DNA of 64,000 bases from Polyangium jinanense (GTDB taxonomy: Bacteria > Myxococcota > Polyangia > Polyangiales > Polyangiaceae), in NCBI RefSeq assembly GCF_028435365.1, contig NZ_JAGTJJ010000002.1:434001-498000 (forward strand). The letters are read 5' to 3'. The position numbers were made by a program, and so were the translations under genes. Each line of letters opens with the position of its first letter. Position 1 is the stretch's first letter. The notes below the pieces were generated by a model. It was not told the DNA's origin. It saw only the letters and a program-made list of their open reading frames with translations, and did not search any database. Positions 43,376 through 52,537 of this stretch are shown here, in pieces.

Positions 43376-43439
43376 GCTTTTTCGACGCGGCGGATTTGCG
43401 GGCAATCGCGCCGCGATTTCGCGTATCCTCTCTCCGCCC

Positions 43440-45533
43440 ATGACCTCGCTCGCCCTCGGCAGCAGCATCCGCCGTGTCGTCGTGCACGCGCGCGGCGCTC
43501 TCGTCACCCGGGCCGTCACGCTCCCGGCCGCGCTTTCGAGCGAGCCGTGCGAGCTCGTCGTCCCCGGTATCACCCCGCTCTCCGAGCCGTCGAGCTTCCG
43601 CGCGCTTGCCAAGGGCGACCGCGAGGTCGTCTCCGTCGGCGCGCGGTTCGTCGTCCCCGAAGGGCCGGCCAAAGTCGGCTCGGCGCGCGAACGCCTGCGC
43701 GTCCTCGAAGCCGAGCGCGACGCGCTGACCGACGCGCGCACGCACCTCACGGGCCGCCGCAACCTGCTCGCCGGTTTGTCTTTCGATCTCGGCATGGATC
43801 GACGCCTCCGGCAGGGAAATCCCCGGGCGCGGATCGAGGACGCCCTCGCGACCTCGCGCCTCGCCCAGGAAGAGCTCGCCGTGATCGATACACGCCTCGC
43901 GGAGCTCGATGCCTCGATCGAGCGCGTCCAGCGCGGAATCGACGCTGCGCGTCTCGCCGAAGCGCAGGCGAGTACCGACGAGCGCACGGGTGCGTCCCGA
44001 CCGACCCTCGCTTGCCACGTGCGCCTCGGCGCGGGGCAGGGCGTGATCGAGGCGCTCGAAATCGAGTATGTCGTGCTCGCGGCGCGCTGGTGGCCGACGT
44101 ACAAGGCTTGGCTCACGAAGAACGCGACGCGCGTGCGGCTCGAGCTCGACGCGCTCGTCGCGCAGGACTCGGGCGAGGACTGGAAGGACGTCGAGCTTGC
44201 CCTCTCGACCGCCGACCTCGTCCACGACGCGCGTTTGCCCGAGCTTCAATCGCTCCGGTTTGGCCGGGCGCAGCCCCCGGCGAAGCGTGGCTATCGCCCG
44301 CCGCCGCCCGGGCTCGACGCGATGTTCGAATCCTACGACGCGGCCATGGCGAAGATGCCGCGCGCCGCGCGCACCGACATTCCTCCACCGCCGCCTGCCG
44401 CGCGGCCCGCGGCGCCCCCGCCGCCGCCCAAGCCGGCGGCCACCGTGGCACCACAATCGCTCGGCGCGCCGCCCCCGGCGCCGGGGTTCGGCCCGTCGAT
44501 GGATATGCCGGCGCCCGCCGCCATGCCGATGCCCGCTCGCTCTGCGCCTGCGCCCGCCAAAAAGGCGGCGAGGAAGGAGGAGGAATCGGTCCTGTACTCG
44601 CTCAAGTCGCTCGTCGGCCCCAGCGGCGGCGGCGGTCCCGAAGGCCTCCTCGACGAACTGAATGCCGGCGCCTCCAACGAACCCGCGCCGCTGCCGCCTC
44701 TCGAACCCGACGATAGCTGGCTCGAATTCGACGCCCTCGTCCTCGCCCCCGCCGACGACAAACAGCGCCGTGGCCGCCTCGGCCGCGTCCCCGACGACGC
44801 CTCCCGCCGCGAAGCGAACTCCGCCCGCGAGCGCATCGACGTCCTCCCGAACCCCGCACGCACGCAGGATCCGCTCGTCTCGCGCGGCCGCTTCGACCAC
44901 CGCTACGACGCCGAAGGCCGCGGCGACGTCCCCTCGAACGGCCGCCCGCACCGCGTGCACATCAAGGTCGGTGAGGGCCCCGCGAGCCCGCGTTTCCGCG
45001 CCGTCCCGCGCGAATCGACCGAGGTCTATCGCGAGGCCCGCATCGAAAATCCCCTCGGCGCGCCGCTCTGCGCCGGCCCCGTCGATGTTTTCCTCGAAGG
45101 CGCGCTCGTCACCACCGCGGAGATCGCGGCCGTCGATCGCGGCGGCTACGTGCAGGTTGGCCTCGGCGTCGAGGATCGCGTGCGCATCGCGCGAAACGCT
45201 CGCGTCGAGGAAAGCTCGGCCGGCTTGCTCGGCGGATCCACCGTCGTCGACCACCACGTCACCGTGGACCTCACCTCGTCGCTCGGCGTGCCGATCCAGA
45301 TCGAGATCCTCGAACGGATCCCGGTCACCGACGACAAGGACGTCACCGTGAAGCTCACGTCCGCCGAGCCCGAGCCCGAGGTCTACGATCAAGCGGACAT
45401 CGGCGCGCCCGTGCGTGGCGGCCGCCGCTTCCGCGTCGAGGTGCCCGCGAGCGGCAAGTCGAAGATCACCTACGCCTATCGCATCAAGCTGCCTGCCAAG
45501 AGCGAGATCGTCGGAGGAAACCGCCGTGAGTGA
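43440..45533 (+). CDS. MuiA-like DUF4139 protein
   Basis: 697 residues. An N-terminal DUF4140-type domain (VVVHARGALVTRAVTLPA), a coiled coil (about 85-170, RERLRVLEAERDAL), a DUF4139 beta-rich domain, a long Pro/Ala linker (about 300-370) and a C-terminal continuation ending with TYAYRIKLPAKSEIV. No signal peptide is obvious. The family is named from mucoidy inhibitor A; the biochemical role is unknown. The TGA overlaps the next gene by 8 bases, and that gene is a paralogue. Confidence 0.82.
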   Translation: MTSLALGSSIRRVVVHARGALVTRAVTLPAALSSEPCELVVPGITPLSEPSSFRALAKGDREVVSVGARFVVPEGPAKVGSARERLRVLEAERDALTDARTHLTGRRNLLAGLSFDLGMDRRLRQGNPRARIEDALATSRLAQEELAVIDTRLAELDASIERVQRGIDAARLAEAQASTDERTGASRPTLACHVRLGAGQGVIEALEIEYVVLAARWWPTYKAWLTKNATRVRLELDALVAQDSGEDWKDVELALSTADLVHDARLPELQSLRFGRAQPPAKRGYRPPPPGLDAMFESYDAAMAKMPRAARTDIPPPPPAARPAAPPPPPKPAATVAPQSLGAPPPAPGFGPSMDMPAPAAMPMPARSAPAPAKKAARKEEESVLYSLKSLVGPSGGGGPEGLLDELNAGASNEPAPLPPLEPDDSWLEFDALVLAPADDKQRRGRLGRVPDDASRREANSARERIDVLPNPARTQDPLVSRGRFDHRYDAEGRGDVPSNGRPHRVHIKVGEGPASPRFRAVPRESTEVYREARIENPLGAPLCAGPVDVFLEGALVTTAEIAAVDRGGYVQVGLGVEDRVRIARNARVEESSAGLLGGSTVVDHHVTVDLTSSLGVPIQIEILERIPVTDDKDVTVKLTSAEPEPEVYDQADIGAPVRGGRRFRVEVPASGKSKITYAYRIKLPAKSEIVGGNRRE

Positions 45534-47139
45534 GCCCGTGGTGGAGCAGGTTCGTTCGGAAAAGCCCTCGCAGGATCGCGCGCATGCGAGCCGAGCCGCG
45601 CGGGTCACGCTCTTCGAGGACCGCGCCGAGGTCGTGCGTCGCGCCTCCTTCCGCGCCGAAAAAGGCGCGCGCTGGGAGGCCATCGCCGGCGTCTCGCTCC
45701 TCGTCGACGACGGCACGGTGCAAGCCAAGGTCACGAAAGGCGAGGCGCGCGTGCTCGCGGCCCGCGTGCTCCGGCGCGCGCACGAGGAGCGCGTGCTCGG
45801 GCGCGAGGAGATCGAGGCGCTCGAACGCGAGGCGCGCGCCGCGCGGGATCGCGTGGCCGCCGCCGACCGGGCGATCGAGCGCTTGCAGCGCGGTTTGCAG
45901 CACCATTACGAGCTCGCCACGCAATGGGTGAAGAGCGCCTCGCTCGGCCCGCGCAAGGCATCGGATCCGGACGTCGCGGGCTCGTATCGCGATGGATGGC
46001 GCGCGATCGACGCAGCCGCGAAGACTTCGCTCGACGAGGTCGCCCGCGTCCGCGAAGCGCGCGCGCAAGCCGATCTCGATCGTCGCCGCGCCGAAGCGCG
46101 CCTCGCCGAGGGACGCGCGGAAAAACCTCGGTACGACGCGGTGATCGAGGTCGAAATCGACGCGCCCGAGGCGAGCGACGTCGAGGTCGAGATCACCTAC
46201 CGCCTCCCCTGCGCGCTCTGGCGTCCCGAGCACCTCGCGCGCCTCATCTCGGACGGTCCCGAGGCCACCGCGGGCACGGTCGAGATCGTCACGTACGCGA
46301 CCGCGTGGCAACGCACGGGCGAATCGTGGGACGACGTCGATCTGCGTTTCTCCACGGCGAGGCCCACACGCGCCGCCTCGCCGCCGCTGCTCGCGGACGA
46401 CGTGCTCGGCACCCGCAAGAAGACCGAGGAGGAACGTCGCAACATCGTCGTCGCCGCGCGCGAGCAATCGATCCAGCTCGCGGGCCTCGAGCGCGGCGAC
46501 CGCGCGGCCTCCGAGATGCCCGGCGTCGACGACGGCGGCGAGCCGATCACCTACGCCGGCAAAGAGCGCGCCTCGCTGCCCTCGAACGGACGCCCGTGCC
46601 GCGTGGAGATCGGCCGCGTGACCGTGAAGGCCGAGCTCGCCCGCGTCGTCGTCGCCGTGCGTTCCCCCGCGGCGCACCTCCGCGCCACGGCCACGCTCGA
46701 AGGCGCGGGGCCGCTGCTCGCGGGCCCGGTGCGCCTCGCGCGTGGGGCGAGCCTCGTCGGTCGCGCGCGCCTCGATTTCGTGGGCAAGGGCGAGCCCTTC
46801 GAGCTCGGCTTCGGCCCCGACGACGCGATTCGCGTGCGCAGGAGCGAAGACGAAAAGCGCGACACGCAAGCGATCACCGGCGCGCAACGCCTCGAACGCA
46901 AGGTCACGCTCTACCTCTCGAACCTCTCGAACAAGGCGCGCAAGGTCGTCGTCACCGAGCGGATTCCGGTCAGCGAGATCGAGGACGTCGAGATCCACCT
47001 CGCCGAGGCAGGGGGTTTTTCCCTCGACAAGGACGGCTTTTTGCGCGCCACGGTCGAGGTCGGCGCGCACGCGACGCGCACGCTCGTGTACACGTTCGAG
47101 GTGCGCGCCGGCGCGCGCGTCATGCTGCCCGCGTTCTGA
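45526..47139 (+). CDS. MuiA-like DUF4139 protein, paralogue
   Basis: 537 residues from GTG with GGAGGA eight bases upstream. It shares with the preceding protein the opening TLFEDRAEVVRRASF, a coiled coil (about 90-170), a domain with YRLPCALWRPEHLARL, and an ending LVYTFEVRAGARVMLP. It lacks the Pro-rich linker. The overlap of starts and stops suggests coupled synthesis and perhaps a heteromer; this is inference. No catalytic motif is visible. Confidence 0.82.
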   Translation: MSEPVVEQVRSEKPSQDRAHASRAARVTLFEDRAEVVRRASFRAEKGARWEAIAGVSLLVDDGTVQAKVTKGEARVLAARVLRRAHEERVLGREEIEALEREARAARDRVAAADRAIERLQRGLQHHYELATQWVKSASLGPRKASDPDVAGSYRDGWRAIDAAAKTSLDEVARVREARAQADLDRRRAEARLAEGRAEKPRYDAVIEVEIDAPEASDVEVEITYRLPCALWRPEHLARLISDGPEATAGTVEIVTYATAWQRTGESWDDVDLRFSTARPTRAASPPLLADDVLGTRKKTEEERRNIVVAAREQSIQLAGLERGDRAASEMPGVDDGGEPITYAGKERASLPSNGRPCRVEIGRVTVKAELARVVVAVRSPAAHLRATATLEGAGPLLAGPVRLARGASLVGRARLDFVGKGEPFELGFGPDDAIRVRRSEDEKRDTQAITGAQRLERKVTLYLSNLSNKARKVVVTERIPVSEIEDVEIHLAEAGGFSLDKDGFLRATVEVGAHATRTLVYTFEVRAGARVMLPAF

Positions 47140-47147
47140 CGTCGCGC

Positions 47148-47627
47148 TCAGCCGAGCACGAAATCGATCTCGAAGAAGTCGTAATGCGCGGCGCGCATCC
47201 CCATCGCCGCGTACGTCGCCTGCGCGTGGTGGTTCTCCTTGTCCACGTAGAGCCGCACGCCGCAGACGTTCTTGTCGGCCCGCGCCTTCGCGAGCACGTG
47301 ATCGTAGAGCGCGCGGTAGACGCCCGTGCGCCGCGCGCCTTCGGCGACGTAGACCGACTGGATCCACCAGAACGTCCCGTTCCGCCAGTCGCTCCACTCG
47401 AACGTCACGAGCAGCTGCCCCACGGCCTGGCCCTCGCGCTCGGCCACCAGGTAAAACCCCTTTGCCGGGTCCTCGATCACCGCGCGCGTGCCCCGGAGCG
47501 TCGTCTCCGGATCGAGGGTTTTTCCTTCGGTCTCGAGCGCCATCGCGCGGTGATTTTGCGCGAGCGTCTCCACGTCCCCCGCGTGCGCGAGGCGAATCGA
47601 TACGGGCTCCATCGGCTCTTGTCTCAC
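47148..47627 (-). CDS. GNAT-family N-acetyltransferase
   Basis: 159 residues from GTG at 47627 (GTGA overlap with the phosphofructokinase stop); an ATG at 47612 is another possible start. The GNAT fold is shown by IRLAHAGDVETLAQ at the start, the FYLVAEREGQAVGQLLV strand, SVYVAEGARRTGVYRALY (CoA-binding motif A, with RRTGVY in place of RGxGxG) and LYVDKENHHAQATYAAMGM. Substrate unknown. Confidence 0.88.
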   Translation of the reverse strand: MRQEPMEPVSIRLAHAGDVETLAQNHRAMALETEGKTLDPETTLRGTRAVIEDPAKGFYLVAEREGQAVGQLLVTFEWSDWRNGTFWWIQSVYVAEGARRTGVYRALYDHVLAKARADKNVCGVRLYVDKENHHAQATYAAMGMRAAHYDFFEIDFVLG

Positions 47628-48943
47628 TTGCCCGGCGGCGCGATCGACGGCTTCGGCCGTTCGTCGGGGTAGAACGTGCGGGGGATCGGCTCGTGCTCCA
47701 CGAGGTAGCCGAACTCCTTCTGAAAATCCTCGATCGAGATGTCGAGCACGTTCGCGAACCGCGCGAGCTGGCTCGAATCGTCGAAGTCATCCTTGCGCAG
47801 CCGCAGCATGTACCTTCGCGCGATCATGTACCGGTCGCTCGCGATGTCCACCATCCGCACCCGCATGCGGCCCGTCTTCGGATCCATGATCGTGTCGAAC
47901 GGCACGGCCTGGAACGAGCCCTGCACCATTGCCACGAGCGCGCCCGTGCCGCCCTCCGCGAGGTACTTCGCCGCGCAATACCCGAGGTCCCGCGCGTATT
48001 CCATGTCGTACGGGATCGGATCGGCGCAGCGCAGCTCGTAGCCGATGTTCTTCGGGATGATCGTCGCTTTGACCCCGAACTGTTTCAGCCGCTTCTGCAC
48101 CTCGGCCTTGAGGATGTCGGCGAACGCGATCTCCGCGATCCGCACGTGCCCGTGCGCGTCGCGCTCCACGCCCGCGAGCCCTTCGAGGTCGTGCTCCTCC
48201 ATGCGCTCGACGAGCCCCTCGGCGATCATGGCCACGCCGTCGGCGCGCCCCGTCGCGAGGCGTTTTACGATGGCCGCCGCGAGCAGGTCGACCACGGTCC
48301 GAAGCGGCACGTGCCCCTCCGGAAACTCCTCGGGCAGCAGCGTGAGCGTCGCGCCCGCGGCCTTGCCGATGCCGAGCGCGAGGTGGCCGGCCTTGCGGCC
48401 CATCGCGACCACGAAGTACCAGCGGTGCGTGGTCTTCGCGTCGACCATCAGGTTCTCGACGAGCTCGACGCCGATGTGCCGCGCCGTCTGGAAGCCGAAC
48501 GTATCGGCCTGTCCCGGCAGATCGAGGTCGTTGTCGATCGTCTTCGGCACGTGCACCACGCGCAGGCGCCCCTTCGACTGGAGCGCGACCTGCGACGCGG
48601 AGAACGCCGTGTCGTCGCCGCCGATCGTGATGAGCTTGTCCACCTCGAGCCGGAGCAGCGAGAGCACCGTCTCTTCGAGCAGGTCCTTTGACTTCGTGGG
48701 GTTCGCGCGCGAGATCCCGAGGTATGAGCCGCCGCGGAAATGGATGCGGCTCACGTCGTCGATGGACAGCGGCCGGGCGTGCTCGAGGTCGCCCTTCATG
48801 ATCCACTGGAATCCGTCCTGGATCCCGACCACGTCGTAGCCGGAGAGGACCGCGCGGATCGTGGCCGCGCCGATGACGGCGTTGATGCCCGGCGCGGGCC
48901 CGCCGCCGACGAGGATTCCCACCTTTTTCGGACCGTGGCTCAT
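47624..48943 (-). CDS. pfp: 6-phosphofructokinase, predicted pyrophosphate-dependent
   Basis: 439 residues, PFK family with GILVGGGPAPGINAVI at the start. The phosphoryl-donor loop reads GGDDT rather than GGDGS, and the following active-site segment is PKTIDND rather than PGTIDND. In this family Asp and Lys at these two sites mark PPi as the donor. GRKAGHLALGIGKAAGATL and the substrate-binding YELRCADPIPYD follow. The ATG at 48943 is preferred over an upstream start at 48961. It should work in glycolysis and its reverse. Confidence 0.9.
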   Translation of the reverse strand: MSHGPKKVGILVGGGPAPGINAVIGAATIRAVLSGYDVVGIQDGFQWIMKGDLEHARPLSIDDVSRIHFRGGSYLGISRANPTKSKDLLEETVLSLLRLEVDKLITIGGDDTAFSASQVALQSKGRLRVVHVPKTIDNDLDLPGQADTFGFQTARHIGVELVENLMVDAKTTHRWYFVVAMGRKAGHLALGIGKAAGATLTLLPEEFPEGHVPLRTVVDLLAAAIVKRLATGRADGVAMIAEGLVERMEEHDLEGLAGVERDAHGHVRIAEIAFADILKAEVQKRLKQFGVKATIIPKNIGYELRCADPIPYDMEYARDLGYCAAKYLAEGGTGALVAMVQGSFQAVPFDTIMDPKTGRMRVRMVDIASDRYMIARRYMLRLRKDDFDDSSQLARFANVLDISIEDFQKEFGYLVEHEPIPRTFYPDERPKPSIAPPGK

Positions 48944-48990
48944 GACTTCGGCCCCTAGCATCCCCTTCGGGCTGGCGCTAACCTGGTTTG

Positions 48991-49941
48991 GTGACGAGGC
49001 GCTTTCGCTCGCTTGTTCTGCTGCTCGCGCTCGCCGCGTCGCCCTTCACGTCATTTGGGCTCCTCGGCTGCGCGTCGCAAGAGCAGGCCCCCGAAGCAGC
49101 CACGCCCCCGCCGCCTCGGCCGAAGAACGCCGCCGAGATCGCGCGGTCGATCGTGAACGCGCGCGTCGGCATGATGGTCTGGCCCGAGCGGCTGAAAGGC
49201 CATCCGCTCGAGTTCCGCCTGCGCGCGATGAACCCGCTCCGGAGCATGCTCGAAGGCACGGGCATCGACGTGACCGGCGACGTCGTCGCGGCCTACATCG
49301 CTTCGACCGGCGTCACGCGTGACGACCTCGCGGTCGCGATCGTGCAGCACAAGCTCGACGAGCAGCGCGCGCGCCAGGGCCTCCACACGATGATCGCCCG
49401 CAGCGAGCCGCGCGGCGAGTGGATCACGACGGCGAGCGTGCCCTCGGCGCGTGTCACGGTGCGTGGACAAACCCGCGTCGTCGCCCTCGTGGAGGATGGT
49501 TTTCTCGCGGTCTTGCCGGAGTCGCTCGCCCCGCAGGCGGCGCGTTTCGAGGGCACGGGCGGTTTCCCGGATCCCGAGGGACCCGAGGCCGTCGTCGCGA
49601 CCGCCGACGATCCTTCGCGCAGCCTCGCGAGCTCGCAGGCGCCGCGCGTGCCGTCCACGATTCGTCATGCCGTCGCGCGCTTGCGCCTCGCCGCCGACGG
49701 CGGTGTCGACGTATCGAGCACGGGCGAGAGCACCGACCCGGTGCAGGCGAGCGCGGATGCGGCGGCGCTGACGGCCTCGATTGACCGGGCGACCTCGTTG
49801 AACCTCGGCATTGTAAAAGTTCGCCTCTTCGCGCCCGTCGTGTTCCGCGCCGAGGGCGCGCAGGTGAAGAGCGACCTGCACCTCACGCAGTCCGAGATTG
49901 ATCGGCTCCTCACGCTCGCCGATACGTTGATGCCACGGTAG
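48991..49941 (+). CDS. Lipoprotein of unknown function
   Basis: 316 residues from GTG. Signal peptide TRRFRSLVLLLALAASPFTS with lipobox LLGC, then a Pro-rich stretch and a soluble domain containing two repeated LxARVGMMVWPERL and similar blocks. Pattern DVVAAYIASTGVTRDDLAV is not one I recognise. It is divergent from the phosphofructokinase by 47 bases and the last clearly ordinary gene before the anomalous 50-54 kb region. Confidence 0.78.
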   Translation: MTRRFRSLVLLLALAASPFTSFGLLGCASQEQAPEAATPPPPRPKNAAEIARSIVNARVGMMVWPERLKGHPLEFRLRAMNPLRSMLEGTGIDVTGDVVAAYIASTGVTRDDLAVAIVQHKLDEQRARQGLHTMIARSEPRGEWITTASVPSARVTVRGQTRVVALVEDGFLAVLPESLAPQAARFEGTGGFPDPEGPEAVVATADDPSRSLASSQAPRVPSTIRHAVARLRLAADGGVDVSSTGESTDPVQASADAAALTASIDRATSLNLGIVKVRLFAPVVFRAEGAQVKSDLHLTQSEIDRLLTLADTLMPR

Positions 49942-50579
49942 TCACGGCGCGCCGGGAATGGGCGCCTCGATGCGCCGCTGCGGAGCCGGGCTTCTTGTCG
50001 AGCTCGGTCGAGGTCCGGGGACACGGCCGTCCCTCACGGGAAGGGGCTCGACCGCGCTGGAGACGGCTTGCGGGGGCGCTCGAGGAGGCTGAAGCGGCGT
50101 TGCAACGCGTTGCGGGGGCGGTTCGGGCGCCCGAAGTGGGGTTGCAACGTCGACGGGTGGGATGGGGGCGCGGGAAACGGCGGGGCGAGCGGTTGCGTCG
50201 CCGCTCGCGGCGCCTGAGGTGCGTGGTGCAAGCCTTTGCCCCGCCGCGGAGGACGCTCGAACCTGCCTGCCAACGCGAGACGGAGCGGTTCATGCGAAAG
50301 AAGCGAGGGGGCGACACGTCGACGTTCGGGTTTCGGCCCGCGAAGGGGCTTGCGGAACTCTCCCGGTGCTGAATCGCGGGTGGAGGCGGGGGCCGCACTT
50401 CGTTGCGAATGCGGTTGAAACCTTCGGAACGGCATGTCGAGGCGTTGCGAGACGACTTCGGGCATGTTGGCGCGTGAAACAGCGGGAAAACGCTGGGACA
50501 ACGGTTGATGGGGGCGTCGGCGCCTCCGTAGCCTGCCCACCTGCGTCGCGGGTTACGCACGGGGACGGGGAGGGGGCGC
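49942..50579. other. 638 bases without a supported gene
   Basis: GC-rich DNA in which several frames are open on both strands, but their translations are Arg/Pro/Ala-rich shadows with no recognisable domain. The palindrome GCAACGCGTTGC (50102-50113) stands out. I see no RNA gene or terminator. Confidence 0.6.
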
Positions 50580-51344
50580 ATGAGAAGCTGGCGACTGGCG
50601 GGGTGATCTCGGTCGCTACGTGCATGGCTGTGTCCATGGTGCCGATGGGATGCGGGGCGAGCGACGAGTACGCCGTCGCGCCCAGGCAGGGCAGCGGGCT
50701 CGCGCTCCCTCCGATGAGGTCCAGGCGCTTCAAGCGTGCGTCAAAGACGGGGGCCAGCGGCTTCGGCACAATGCGTACGAGTCGAGTTCGCGGTCGAGTT
50801 GACGGGCGACCGCGTCACGGCGGTGAAGCCCAAGGGCCCGCCGCTCGACGACGCCGGCGTCCAACACTGCATGACGGAAGCGCTGCGGAGGATGGCGGAC
50901 GCGGGGTTCTCGCCGGACAGCGACGCGACCCTGTTGACGTCGCGCGGCTACCTCTTTACCGAGGTCATTGCGCCGATTCAAAGCGAGCATCTCGAACTCG
51001 CGCCGCCGGATTTCAAGCCGATGCAGGTCGTCGAGCGACCGCGGCTGAAGCTCACGAAGGAGGACCGTGACGAACTGAGCGCGTCGCTGAACCGACTCTA
51101 CGAGCGGATCGAGGCGATGGCAGGCTTCATGCGCGAGAACTGCGACGCGGTGGAAGCTGCGACGTATCGTGGCAGGATCCATGAAGTGCTCGTTCACGTC
51201 TCCGAGGCAATGGCGTGTGTACTGGCTGCACACGTCGAAGGCGAGCCCGTCTACGACGACACGGAGGTGCACCGCCGCCTGGTGGAAGCGGCGAACCGCG
51301 GGCGAGCGAGGTACCCGACCTGGAAAGCGATCGACGGCAAGTGA
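50580..51344 (+). pseudogene. Frame-disrupted lipoprotein gene, possibly TonB-C-like domain
   Basis: If three single bases are restored, a coherent protein of about 255 residues appears: a lipoprotein signal MRSWRLAGVISVATCMAVSM ending MGC, then DEVQALQACVKDGGQRLR, then VEFAVELTGDRVTAV and VQHCMTEALRRM, then a helical C-terminal domain to the TGA at 51344. The frame changes fall at about 50600, 50705 and 50781 and each looks like one missing base. AGGGGG precedes the ATG. The middle domain resembles the Cys-containing TonB-C-like domain also seen in the gene at 52538. Only the last part (from about 50790) is in a long open frame. Confidence 0.6.
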
Positions 51345-51391
51345 CCCCCCGCCGCCCCGTTCGTCCCGGAACCAAAAGTTTGTCCACGGGC

Positions 51392-51420
51392 TTGACAGCC
51401 ACGTTTGTCTCCGGTAAGGA
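51392..51420 (+). promoter_or_regulatory. Candidate promoter for the gene at 51530
   Basis: TTGACA at 51392-51397 and TAAGGA at 51415-51420, separated by 17 bases. The -35 matches the consensus fully, the -10 weakly. It is 110 bases upstream of the ATG at 51530. Confidence 0.4.
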
Positions 51421-51529
51421 TTGTCCTCGGAGGCTAACGTTGGGCGTGCGCTCTTGACCCGAGTAGCACCAAGACGTTCGCGTTGGCCTCCCCCTTTTTC
51501 TGCGCGGGTTGCGGTATCTTCTCCCTGTC

Positions 51530-52222
51530 ATGCCGCGCGCCCGAGCCCTCGCCCCGCTCCTCTGCCTATCCCTCCTCCTACTCGCGCCTGTGAGCGCGGG
51601 CGAGGAGCCGAACCGCGTAGCGTTCCGGTTCGAATACACCCCGCCCCGCACGATCCGCGGCTGCATGGGCCGCGAAGACTTCATCATGTGGCTCGCGTCG
51701 GGGTTCGGTTATCCGGTTGTCAGGGACGATGCGCGCGCCCTCGTGCGCGTCGAGCTCACGCGCAAAGGTCGCGAGATCGAGGCGCACGTATCTGCCTCGG
51801 ACGAGGACGGGGTCGAGCGGTGGCAGGCTGTCATCCCGACGCCACTCGATTGCCGCGAGCTCGTGCAGGATGCGGCCTACGCGATCGCGTTGAATCTCGG
51901 GCGGTGGGAGCTTCGGAGGCAGCCCGTTCCCGCGTGGCTCTTGCTGCGACCGCAGATCGAGGTGGGCTCGCCGGCCCCGTCCCCCCCGCTACGAACCTTC
52001 TTCGCCTACGACGATGACGGCCCGCTTCGCCAGCGTACGCCGGATCCGTTTTACCAGGTGACGACGGTACCGGCCCCTCCGACAAACCCAGGTGAGAGTC
52101 AAGGGCCAAAGTGGGAGCTCGGCGCAGCGGGGCTGTTCGCGCCGTATGGTTTGCCCCGCTTCTCGCTCGGCGGTGAGGTCCGCGTCCTCGCTTCCCTCGC
52201 GCAGGAGAACATCGGTTTGTGA
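51530..52222 (+). CDS. Secreted protein, probably truncated at its C-terminus
   Basis: 230 residues. Signal peptide MPRARALAPLLCLSLLLLA to about SAG. The soluble part resembles secreted proteins of myxobacteria that have an N-terminal Cys-containing domain (RTIRGCMGREDF) and then a beta-barrel-like segment. Here the barrel-like part stops after KWELGAAGLFAPYGLPRFS and LASLAQENIG, and the next DNA is AT-richer and belongs to the opposite strand. I infer loss of the 3' end. Function unknown. Confidence 0.65.
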   Translation: MPRARALAPLLCLSLLLLAPVSAGEEPNRVAFRFEYTPPRTIRGCMGREDFIMWLASGFGYPVVRDDARALVRVELTRKGREIEAHVSASDEDGVERWQAVIPTPLDCRELVQDAAYAIALNLGRWELRRQPVPAWLLLRPQIEVGSPAPSPPLRTFFAYDDDGPLRQRTPDPFYQVTTVPAPPTNPGESQGPKWELGAAGLFAPYGLPRFSLGGEVRVLASLAQENIGL

Positions 52223-52237
52223 CGTTTGCATAGCTCC

Positions 52238-52527
52238 TCATTCGTTCGATGAATCGGTGGCAGCGGACAGCCGCGCTCTGGCCCTAGCTGCTGCAATATC
52301 CCCCAGGTGTCCTCATCTACTTCGAGCTCTGGATATTCTTCCAGCACGGGGTTCACGAGATGATCGAGTATCGCCGTCATGCTCCTTGCGACTGCCAATC
52401 GTAGGTCCTTGCTGTTGGCCTCCGACAATAGGGGAGCAATCTCGATCACCACCGAATTGAGAGCATCCATTGCCTCGATGCTGGCATCGCGCACGACTCG
52501 TGCAGCTTCCACCGTGCCTAATTTCAT
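52238..52527 (-). pseudogene. Small helical protein gene with one apparent missing base
   Basis: The ATG at 52527 has AGGAG seven bases upstream. It encodes MKLGTVEAARVVRDASIEAM and then a helical stretch to YPELEVDED. In the uncorrected frame the reading runs on to 52099 through the neighbouring gene; restoring one base at about 52305, next to a CCCCC run, gives a C-terminus HLGDIAAARARARLSAATDS ending at TGA (52238), about 96 residues. The AT-richer composition differs from neighbours. It starts 10 bases after the corrected stop of the upstream gene, as in a two-gene unit; function unknown. Confidence 0.55.
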
Positions 52528-52537
52528 AGCCCTACTC

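Noticed and set aside
39485..44116. 1543-codon open frame on the minus strand
   Set aside because: It lies opposite the MutS-like, propeller and MuiA-like genes, which have clear domains. The translation is Arg/Glu/Ala-rich with no fold; long opposite-strand frames are normal in high-GC DNA.
50162..51070. 302-codon plus-strand frame
   Set aside because: Only a short middle part matches the restored lipoprotein; the rest is low-complexity translation.
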